From Streptomyces sp. RPA4-2 (GTDB taxonomy: Bacteria > Actinomycetota > Actinomycetes > Streptomycetales > Streptomycetaceae), in NCBI RefSeq assembly GCF_012273515.2, contig NZ_CP050975.2, positions 7,440,001 to 7,504,000 on the forward strand: a DNA stretch of 64,000 nucleotides. The letters run 5' to 3'. Positions within the stretch are counted from its first letter, which is position 1; each line of letters starts with the position of its first letter. Below the pieces are notes generated by a model. That model had not been told where the DNA came from and did no database searches. It saw nothing but the letters and a program-made list of their open reading frames with translations. A program made the translations under genes and the position numbers. This document shows positions 57,453 to 64,000 of the stretch, piece after piece.

Positions 57453-60400
57453 CTACGGCCCGACGTGGATGTAGGGAGCCCACAGACTGGGGTTCTCCCG
57501 GACCCCCTCGACGTTCTCGCGGATCTCGCGCACCGCCTCGCGCAGCGCGTGTGCCGTGTGCCCGGGGAAGGGGTGGGAGGGGTCGAAGGCCGCGTAGAAC
57601 CGCTCGCTCACCTCCCATGAGGTGTCGTCCGCGACCGCCCACAGGGTTCCGACGACATGGGTGAACCCGGCCATGTGGAACGCTCCGGTGATGTGCAGCG
57701 CCTCGTCGGCGAACTCCCTGCGCCCGCTCGTGGTCTCGCACGCGGAGAGATAGGCCAGTTCCGCTTCGGGGAGCCGGAGCCGGGCGATGTCGGAGAGGGT
57801 GAGCGGAGCCGTCGCGTGGTCGTGCAGCACCACGTGACCGGCCGCCGCTCCGGAGAGCGCGCCGACGGCGTGACACGCGAAGTGCGCCCACGCGTGGCGG
57901 GGGAGCGCGTCCAGCACGGACCGCCGCACCGCGTCCTCGGCCAGGAGCAGACGGGCGCCCGGACGTCGGGCCAGCCGAGTCGCCTCCTCCCGTACGCCTT
58001 CCAGCGCCGGGGAACCGGAGCCCGGCGCCTCGGCGACGGCGACGATCAGCGGGGCGGTGGGCTCGGCCCGGACCGGGGCCGGGCGTTCGGCCTCGCGCCG
58101 CCGGGCGCGCACGAGACCGTTGACGGTCGGGGCGTAGGAGCAGACCGCGCGGTCGAGCAGACTGTCCCCGTCCTCCTCGTGCCGGCCGGCCGCGTGCAGG
58201 GGCAGTGCGGTGAGCGGGCCCGTGGGAACCCACCACAGGCGGCCCGGTCCTCCCGCGGAATCCTCCCCGGGCCATCCCCAGCCGGCGAGCGCGTCCAGAA
58301 CCGGTTCGGCCAGGGCGGTCCACAGCCATCCGAGCGTCTCCCGGACCTCTGCCTGCGCGTCCCGCTGCGCGGACAGGGGCAGGGTGTGGTCGCCGGTCGC
58401 CCGGATCGCGGCGAGGAAGGCGTCCGCCCGCCGTTCCGCCTCCGCGTGACGCAGCCCCTCCAGCCGTACGGGCCGCACGCGCCCCCGGTGCAGGACGAGC
58501 GCGTCGCAGCGCAGCGGGCTGACGTTGACGACGACGACCGGGCCCGTGTCCCCGATCCCGGCGAGCATCTCCTCCGTGCGGGGGAGCCGCAGGAAGTCCT
58601 CGCAGCCCGGCACCCGCCGGATCGCCTCCACGAGCCGCTCCCATCGCTCGGCGAGGGCATGCCGGTCCTCGCCCGTCAACGGGTCCTCCGCCGTGGGGTC
58701 GTTCGCCCCTCCCGGCTCCGACGAGGTGAAGACGGCGGCCTCGGGACGGTCGAGCTGCGGGAGCAACCGCCGCCACTCGGAGGCGAGTTCGCCGGGCACC
58801 CGGTTCAGCAGCTCCGAGGTCTCCGTGCGGGCGTCGAGCGCCTGTCCGAGCAGCACGCCGCGGCCCTGCTCGAGGAGCCGCAGGGCCAACTCGGCACCAG
58901 AGGCTTCCGCGCGGGCCGCATCCGGTTCCGCGCCGGCTGCCGTCGCGCCGACCGCTTCCGGTTTTGCCGCGGCCGGTTTCGCGCGGGCCGCTCCTGTGTG
59001 GGCTGCTGCCGTGCCGGGCGGCCGGGCGTCGGCGAGATCCAGCGCACACGCGGCCGCGTCGCAGGCGAGACCCGCGAAGTCGCCCAACTGGCGTGCGCGG
59101 TCCATGCGTCCGACACGGTACGAGGCCGTACGCGGCAGCAGCTCGACCGCGAGCCGGTACGGTTCCATCGCCGCGGCCCGTCCGTACGCCGGTGAACCCC
59201 CGCCGCCGTCGAGGACACTCAGCGCCCACAGCCGCGCACAGCCCACCCGGACGCTCACGTCCATGGCCGGATCGCGCGCGGCCCGCCGGTACAGCGCGAT
59301 CGCCGCGTCCCGGGCCCGTGCGTCGTCGTCGGTCATCGCCTTCGTGGCCAGGGCCGATCCGTGGTGGAGCAGGGCGAGTCCGCGCAGCGCATGCCCTTCG
59401 GGGGTGGCGGCGTACGCCTGACCGGTGGCCCGGATCCACGCGCGCAGGGCCCGTCGCTCGCGTCGCGCCGGACGGCCACGGGCCCCGGCGCCCGCCGGCG
59501 TCCCGCCGGCATCGAGGCGCCCGGCCGTACCGGAACCGCCGGGGTCCGTGATGTCGAGGCCGGTGGCCCGGCGGCCGGCGCGGACGAGTTCCAGGCGGCG
59601 CACGGTCGCCAGTACCGCGTTGCGCTGCACGAGGTTGGGATGTCCGGCCGGGGTGGCGGCGACCGCACGCCGGGCGGCACGGGCGGCCTCGCGCAGGTCG
59701 GCGGGGTCCGAACGGGCCGTGTGCCGGTCGGTCAGGACCAGGGCGAGGTTCGACAGGAACCGCGGATACAGCCGGTGGCGCCGGGAGACTCCGGCGAGCA
59801 CCTCCCGTGCCAGCGCCGCGGCTTCGTCGAGCGCCTCCGGGGCGCCGTCGGGGGACCAGCGGTGATGATGGCGGAGGGCCTCGGCGAGGCTGGAGCGGGC
59901 CCAGACACCCTCGTCCCTTCCCGGTTCGGTACAGGCCACCGCCTCCCGGAAGCTGGTCACGGCCTCGGCGAGCGCGCTGGAATCACCGTGCAGCTGGAAG
60001 AGGCTGAGCAGTGCGTCGCCCAGGCTGTTGAGACGGTTGGAGCGCGACGGGCCCCGGGACGGCGTCGAGACCAGGGCCGTCCTGACGGCGTCGACGGAGG
60101 CGCCCAGGTCCCGTGCGTCGCGGGTGCGCAGCCAGCGCAGCCGCAACGCGCCGGACAGGTTCGTCCAGTAGGACGGCGTGGTGACGGTGACTTCCGCTCC
60201 GTAGGGGGCCAGGGCCTCACGGAACAGGGTGATGGCTCCGTCCAGGTCGTCCGGCTCCCCGAACCGCTCGTAGCGGGACCAGAGCACCATCCCGACGCCG
60301 TTCATGGCGGCGCTGCGCAGGTCGATGTTCTCTGCCCTCGTCAGCAGCGCGTCGAAGAGCACCAGGGCGCGTTCCAGATCGGAGAGGCGGCCGGCGCGCT

Positions 60401-60491
60401 CGTAGCGGGCGAGCGCTTCCTCGGCACCCCCGAGGACGGCCAGCAACTGCTCGTACCCGGGCGTGCCGAACAGGTCGTACGGGGTGGCCAT
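57453..60491 (-). CDS. CHAT-domain caspase-like peptidase with TPR-like N-terminal solenoid
   Basis: The 1012-residue protein has an alpha-helical TPR-like region (~1-510, for example YERAGRLSDLERALVLFDALL, GEPDDLDGAITLFREAL, LAEAVTSFREAVA), an Ala/Glu/Pro linker (~515-560) and a C-terminal CHAT domain (~690-1012). The catalytic dyad is visible: His in HFACHAVG (~H874) and Cys in AYLSACET (~C918). VVVVNVSPLRCDALVL begins the domain. CHAT proteins are caspase relatives that cleave target proteins, often in defence or cell-death systems, when the solenoid or a partner senses a signal. Its ATG overlaps the stop of a small repeat-protein gene (TGATG). No signal peptide is present. Confidence 0.9.
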   Translation of the reverse strand: MATPYDLFGTPGYEQLLAVLGGAEEALARYERAGRLSDLERALVLFDALLTRAENIDLRSAAMNGVGMVLWSRYERFGEPDDLDGAITLFREALAPYGAEVTVTTPSYWTNLSGALRLRWLRTRDARDLGASVDAVRTALVSTPSRGPSRSNRLNSLGDALLSLFQLHGDSSALAEAVTSFREAVACTEPGRDEGVWARSSLAEALRHHHRWSPDGAPEALDEAAALAREVLAGVSRRHRLYPRFLSNLALVLTDRHTARSDPADLREAARAARRAVAATPAGHPNLVQRNAVLATVRRLELVRAGRRATGLDITDPGGSGTAGRLDAGGTPAGAGARGRPARRERRALRAWIRATGQAYAATPEGHALRGLALLHHGSALATKAMTDDDARARDAAIALYRRAARDPAMDVSVRVGCARLWALSVLDGGGGSPAYGRAAAMEPYRLAVELLPRTASYRVGRMDRARQLGDFAGLACDAAACALDLADARPPGTAAAHTGAARAKPAAAKPEAVGATAAGAEPDAARAEASGAELALRLLEQGRGVLLGQALDARTETSELLNRVPGELASEWRRLLPQLDRPEAAVFTSSEPGGANDPTAEDPLTGEDRHALAERWERLVEAIRRVPGCEDFLRLPRTEEMLAGIGDTGPVVVVNVSPLRCDALVLHRGRVRPVRLEGLRHAEAERRADAFLAAIRATGDHTLPLSAQRDAQAEVRETLGWLWTALAEPVLDALAGWGWPGEDSAGGPGRLWWVPTGPLTALPLHAAGRHEEDGDSLLDRAVCSYAPTVNGLVRARRREAERPAPVRAEPTAPLIVAVAEAPGSGSPALEGVREEATRLARRPGARLLLAEDAVRRSVLDALPRHAWAHFACHAVGALSGAAAGHVVLHDHATAPLTLSDIARLRLPEAELAYLSACETTSGRREFADEALHITGAFHMAGFTHVVGTLWAVADDTSWEVSERFYAAFDPSHPFPGHTAHALREAVREIRENVEGVRENPSLWAPYIHVGP

Positions 60492-60880
60492 CAGCGTGCG
60501 GGCCGGCCCGGGGATCCCGGAGCGTCGTCCTCGTCACTCCGCTCCCGGATGCGCCGGGCCATCGCCTCGCCCATCGGACCGTTCCGCTCGAACCACGCGG
60601 CGGCCTCCTCGCCCCGCCCGAGCGAGAGCAGGGTCAGGGCCAGGTTGGCCGTGGCGTCCTGATGGCCGGCCTCCGCCGCCGGGGTGAGTACTTCGACGGC
60701 CTCCTCGAGGCGTCCGTCGATCCGTAACTTGACGCCGTACTGGTTCAGGGCCTGTGGGGATCCGGTCTCGGCCGCCCGGCGCAGCTCGGCCTCCGACGGC
60801 ATCGCGCGGAAGGTGAACCGCGCTCCGCCCGATCCGCCCTGCTCCGCCCCGCGTCCTCGTGCGCGTCGACGCCAGAACAT
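60491..60880 (-). CDS. Small TPR/SEL1-like protein coupled to the CHAT gene
   Basis: The ATG at 60880, 8 bases after GGGGGG, gives 129 residues (an ATG two codons upstream is also possible). A basic N-terminus (MFWRRRARGRG) is followed by two or three helical repeats (SEAELRRAAETGSPQALNQYG, LEEAVEVLTPAAEAGHQDATANLALTLLSLGRGEEAAAWFE as regions). The stop overlaps the CHAT start by one base, so the two proteins are made in equal amounts. It is probably an adaptor or inhibitor of the CHAT peptidase. Confidence 0.75.
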   Translation of the reverse strand: MFWRRRARGRGAEQGGSGGARFTFRAMPSEAELRRAAETGSPQALNQYGVKLRIDGRLEEAVEVLTPAAEAGHQDATANLALTLLSLGRGEEAAAWFERNGPMGEAMARRIRERSDEDDAPGSPGRPAR

Positions 60881-60956
60881 CGGCATCACCCCCCGTGATC
60901 GTCGGTGAGCGCCCAGTATCCTCGCAACTCGGTTGTCGTGCAGGGAGGTTGCGCGG

Positions 60957-61352
60957 ATGGGTGACACCGGCAGCGGTGACGGGAGCGGGAGGGCCATGGC
61001 GATGCGGTCCGACGTCTGCGCCCGGCTGGACGAGATCCGGGACGTCGTTCCCGCCGCCCACGGGCCGGAGTTGGAGGAGATCCTCGCGTCGTTGCGGGGC
61101 GGCGGCGATCCGGCGGGCCCGCAGGCGGAGCTGCACGGGCTGCTGCGCCGCAGCGGGGTGGCGGCCGGCCTGCGAGACTTCCGGGGCGCGGGGATCGGCG
61201 GGCTCCCGGCGGCCGTCGAGGGACACCCCGTGGTGGAGGCGTACGTCTGTCCGCGCGAGCGGTGCGACCGGCGGAGCCCGGCCCGCAACCAACCGGTGCC
61301 GCCCGTCTGCCGGTTGTACGGCGAGCCGCTGTGCCGGCGCAGGGTCTCGTGA
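60957..61352 (+). CDS. Small adaptor protein with C-terminal Zn-ribbon-like motif
   Basis: The ATG at 60957 with GGGAGG 8 bases upstream gives 131 residues. A helical N-terminal part (~25-75, RSDVCARLDEIRDVVPAAH) precedes a linker and a Cys-rich end: CPRERC ... VCRLYGEPLC (CPx3C with CxxYGxPLC). Such small helical/zinc-ribbon proteins occur next to CHAT, trypsin-like or NTPase effectors in actinobacteria and are thought to be adaptors with effector-associated domains. It is divergent from the repeat/CHAT operon and overlaps the membrane-protein gene by GTGA. Confidence 0.7.
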   Translation: MGDTGSGDGSGRAMAMRSDVCARLDEIRDVVPAAHGPELEEILASLRGGGDPAGPQAELHGLLRRSGVAAGLRDFRGAGIGGLPAAVEGHPVVEAYVCPRERCDRRSPARNQPVPPVCRLYGEPLCRRRVS

Positions 61353-62257
61353 ACGCCGTCCTCGCCGAACTGGGCAAGAACCTCGCCGCGCGCTGGCTCA
61401 CCCACCTGGTGCCCTCGGGCCTGTTGTTCCTGGCGGTCGCCGGGGCCGGGCGGCTGCTCGGTCAGGCGCACTGGTACGACGTCGGGCGGGTCACCCGGGC
61501 GCTCGACGAGCTGGCCGGGCACCCGGCGAGCCGGTCGACCGGAGGGGTGGTGCTGGCGGCCTCCGCGACGGTGGTCGCCTCGGCCGGACTGGGTCTCGCC
61601 GCCCAGGCCCTGGGCGGTGTGGTGGAGCGGTGCTGGACGGGGGACTGGCCGGGGCCCGCGAGGATGCCGGGGCGTCTGCTGGCCGAGCGCAGGCGGCGGA
61701 GGTGGCGGGCGGCCGAGGACGCCTACGCCCGGGTGGAGGCGCGCGCCGTCGAGCTGGGGGCGCCGCTCGACCCCGGTACCACCGCCGACCTGGCGCGCCA
61801 CGCGGCGGCCCGTAACCGGATCTCCCTGGAGGAGCCCGTCCACCCGTGCTGGATCGGCGACCGGGTGCGCGCGCTGGACCTGCGGATCCACCGGGCGTAC
61901 CGGCTCGACCTGGACTCGGCGTGGTCCCGGCTCTGGCTCGTCCTGTCCGGCGACACCCGCACCGAACTGCGCGGCGCGCGTGACGTCTACGACGCGGCCG
62001 TCCGGCTGGCCGCCTGGAGCGGGCCCTACCTGGTGGTCGCCGTCTGGTGGTGGCCGGCCGCGCTGATCGCGGTGGGCCTGGCGGCCGTCGGCCTGCGCCG
62101 GGGGCGGGCCGCCATGGACGCGTTCGCCGAGCTGGTGGAGTCCGCGGTCGATCTGCACGGCCGTGAACTGGCCCTCGCGCTGGGTGTGTCCTGCCCGGAC
62201 CGGCTGGACCGGGAGGCCGGTTCGGAGATCACCGCCATCCTGCGCAAGGGCGTCTGA
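61349..62257 (+). CDS. Membrane protein of the CHAT cluster
   Basis: A 302-residue protein beginning with the GTG of a GTGA overlap. Hydrophobic segments: LVPSGLLFLAVAGAG (~20-35), VVLAASATVVASAGLGLAAQ (~66-85) and YLVVAVWWWPAALIAVGLAA (~230-250). Between them lies a ~140-residue basic and helical cytoplasmic region (LLAERRRRRWRAAEDAYARVEARAVE), and a short helical tail follows the last helix. No transporter or enzyme family is recognised. It may be the membrane-associated sensor, target or pore of the CHAT system. Confidence 0.75.
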   Translation: MNAVLAELGKNLAARWLTHLVPSGLLFLAVAGAGRLLGQAHWYDVGRVTRALDELAGHPASRSTGGVVLAASATVVASAGLGLAAQALGGVVERCWTGDWPGPARMPGRLLAERRRRRWRAAEDAYARVEARAVELGAPLDPGTTADLARHAAARNRISLEEPVHPCWIGDRVRALDLRIHRAYRLDLDSAWSRLWLVLSGDTRTELRGARDVYDAAVRLAAWSGPYLVVAVWWWPAALIAVGLAAVGLRRGRAAMDAFAELVESAVDLHGRELALALGVSCPDRLDREAGSEITAILRKGV

Positions 62258-62422
62258 GGCTCGGCTCCGGCGCGGGAGGCCGGGGCGCCGCTGTTCGCAT
62301 CACGGACTCCTGTCGGCCACACGAGCGCCACGGGGTCTTCCCCGGCGTTCGTTCCTCTTGGAACACTCCCCTCGCGCAGGTCTCATCCAACGCACCACGT
62401 CAGGACAAGAGGTCACCCAGCC

Positions 62423-64000
62423 ATGCCTCAAGCGAACCGACGCCGATTCCTCCAACTCGCCGGTGGCACGGCGGCGTTCACCGCGCTGTCGAACAGCATC
62501 GAGCGTGCTGCCGCGCTGCCCGCGCATCACGCGTCCGGCACGATCGACGACGTCGAGCACATCGTCGTGCTGATGCAGGAGAACCGGTCCTTCGACCACT
62601 ACTTCGGGTCGCTGAGAGGTGTCCGGGGGTTCGGGGACCCGCGTCCGGTCACCCAGCCGAACGGCAAGTCGGTCTGGCACCAGTCGGACGGCACCAAGGA
62701 CGTGCTCCCCTTCCGGCCCGACGCCGACGACCTGGGCCTGCAGTTCATCCAGGACCTGCCGCACGGCTGGAGCGACGGCCACACCGCCTTCAACCAAGGC
62801 AGGTACGACAAGTGGGTGCCCGCCAAGTCGTCGACGACGATGGCGTACCTGACGCGTGAGGACATCCCGTTCCACTACGCGCTCGCCGACGCGTTCACCA
62901 TCTGTGACGCCTACCACTGCTCGTTCATCGGCTCCACCGACCCCAACCGCTACTACATGTGGACGGGGTACACGGGCAACGACGGCAAGGGCGGCGGCCC
63001 GGTCCTCGGCAACGACGAGGCTGGGTACGACTGGACGACGTACCCGGAGCGGCTGGAAGCGGCCGGGGTGTCGTGGAAGATCTACCAGGACGTCGGCGAC
63101 GGCCTTGACGCGAACGGCTCCTGGGGCTGGATCCCGGACGCCTACCGGGGCAACTACGGCGACAACTCGCTGCTGTACTTCAACCAGTACCGCGACGCCA
63201 AGCCCGGCGACCCGCTCTACGACAAGGCGCGTACCGGCACCGACGCCCGCAAGGGCGAGGGCTTCTTCGACCAGCTCAAGGCGGACGTGAAGGGCGGGAA
63301 GCTGCCCGAGGTCTCCTGGGTCGTCGCACCCGAGGCGTTCACCGAGCACCCCAACTGGCCCGCGAACTACGGTGCCTGGTACATCTCGCAGGTACTGGAC
63401 GCGCTCACCTCCGACCCCAAGGTGTGGGCGAAGACGGCCCTGTTCATCACATACGACGAGAACGACGGCTTCTTCGACCACCTGGTGCCGCCCTTCCCGC
63501 CACAGTCCGCCGCGCAGGGCAGGTCGACGGTCGACGTCGGCCCGGACCTGTACAAGGGCGACGCCGGCCACGCCGCCGGGCCCTACGGACTGGGCCAGCG
63601 GGTGCCGATGCTGGTCGTCTCGCCCTGGAGCAAGGGCGGATACGTCTGTTCCGAGACGCTCGACCACACGTCGATCATCCGGTTCATGGAGCGTCGCTTC
63701 GGCGTGCACGAGCCCAACATCTCGCCCTGGCGCCGCGCGATCAGCGGCGACCTCACCGCCGCCTTCGACTTCTCCCGCAAGGACACCAAGCCGGTCGCGC
63801 TGCCGGACACCGACGGCTATCTGCCGCCGGACCACGACCGTCACCCCGACTATGTGCCGACGCCGCCCGCCCACCCCGTACTGCCCAGGCAGGAGCGTGG
63901 CTCGCGCCCGGCCCGCCCGCTCAAGTACGCGCCCCTGGTGGACGGTTCGGCGGATCCGGCGGCCGGGAAGTTCACGCTCACCTTCGGCTCCGGTGCCAAG
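62423..64000 (+). CDS. Tat-exported phospholipase C (non-haemolytic type), 3' end outside the window
   Basis: The visible 526 residues start with a twin-arginine signal (NRRRFLQLAGGTAAF) and continue into the alkaline-phosphatase-like phosphoesterase domain: IVVLMQENRSFDHYFGSL (metal ligand E and catalytic-type Ser/Thr region), GSTDPNR, SWVVAPEAFTEHPNW, LFITYDENDGFFDH and GQRVPMLVVSPWSKGGYV. It hydrolyses phosphatidylcholine-type lipids outside the cell. Family members have two further C-terminal beta domains, whose start (FTLTFGSGAK) is cut by the window edge. GAGG lies upstream of the ATG. No PhoP box was obvious. Confidence 0.93.
   Translation, partial: MPQANRRRFLQLAGGTAAFTALSNSIERAAALPAHHASGTIDDVEHIVVLMQENRSFDHYFGSLRGVRGFGDPRPVTQPNGKSVWHQSDGTKDVLPFRPDADDLGLQFIQDLPHGWSDGHTAFNQGRYDKWVPAKSSTTMAYLTREDIPFHYALADAFTICDAYHCSFIGSTDPNRYYMWTGYTGNDGKGGGPVLGNDEAGYDWTTYPERLEAAGVSWKIYQDVGDGLDANGSWGWIPDAYRGNYGDNSLLYFNQYRDAKPGDPLYDKARTGTDARKGEGFFDQLKADVKGGKLPEVSWVVAPEAFTEHPNWPANYGAWYISQVLDALTSDPKVWAKTALFITYDENDGFFDHLVPPFPPQSAAQGRSTVDVGPDLYKGDAGHAAGPYGLGQRVPMLVVSPWSKGGYVCSETLDHTSIIRFMERRFGVHEPNISPWRRAISGDLTAAFDFSRKDTKPVALPDTDGYLPPDHDRHPDYVPTPPAHPVLPRQERGSRPARPLKYAPLVDGSADPAAGKFTLTFGSGAK

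Noticed and set aside
62258..62422. PhoP box before the phospholipase C gene
   Set aside because: No pair of GTTCACC-like direct repeats at 11-base spacing was found.

Overview
The window is high-GC DNA with GTG/TTG starts, frequent 1-4 bp GTGA/ATGA stop-start overlaps, Tat and lipoprotein signals, DasR-type sites and many F420, Rieske and glycosidase genes. This points to a Streptomyces chromosome. The metallophosphoesterase plus Sfp-type phosphopantetheinyl transferase pair at 11.7-13.4 kb resembles the SCO6673 neighbourhood of S. coelicolor. No rRNA, tRNA, insertion sequence, phage gene or CRISPR array was seen. Both ends of the window cut through genes.

Layout. 0-10 kb: secreted polymer and phosphate-ester hydrolases (GH16 glucanase with a 38-bp perfect palindrome, IclR regulator, two Tat-exported phosphoesterases, GH4 glycosidase, GH18 chitinase with two DasR-like sites). 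10-15 kb: ATP-grasp ligase, divergent metallophosphoesterase and phosphopantetheinyl transferase, then an alpha/beta hydrolase followed by a terminator and an 86-bp tandem repeat. 15.6-20.4 kb: an unusual module of XRE regulator, ImmA-like peptidase, seven-helix membrane protein and FAD epoxidase/monooxygenase, with a divergent stand-alone MmyB-type sensor. 20.5-27.7 kb: Xaa-Pro peptidase divergent from a trans-4-hydroxyproline catabolic set (three-subunit D-hydroxyproline dehydrogenase, pyrroline-hydroxycarboxylate deaminase, epimerase, GntR regulator). A shared GTGACATTTCAC-like operator lies before each transcription unit. 27.8-36 kb: alpha-glucan locus (LacI regulator, sugar ABC importer, GH13 alpha-glucosidase, secreted GH87-like beta-helix glucanase).

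36-41.8 kb, minus strand: an SsuABC/NMT1-type importer with two permeases, then a VanAB-like Rieske oxygenase/reductase operon containing a 60-residue Cys/His protein. 42.3-51 kb: two acyl-CoA catabolic operons (crotonases, 3-hydroxyacyl-CoA dehydrogenase, acyl-CoA dehydrogenase, two CaiB transferases) flanking a LysR gene. Both operons start with the same 23-bp palindrome at the same distance from near-identical promoters. 51-57 kb: F420 oxidoreductase pair, MerR regulator, GvpU-like protein, and a cold-shock-like group (SCO5918-family protein, CBS protein, DEAD-box helicase, CspA). 57.4-62.3 kb: a CHAT caspase-like/TPR protein with a small repeat partner, divergent from a Zn-ribbon adaptor and a membrane protein; this is a candidate biological-conflict system. 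The window ends in a Tat-exported phospholipase C.

The strongest candidates for something undescribed are the CHAT module, the ImmA/membrane/FAD/MmyB module, and the duplicated operator-promoter units of the acyl-CoA regulon.
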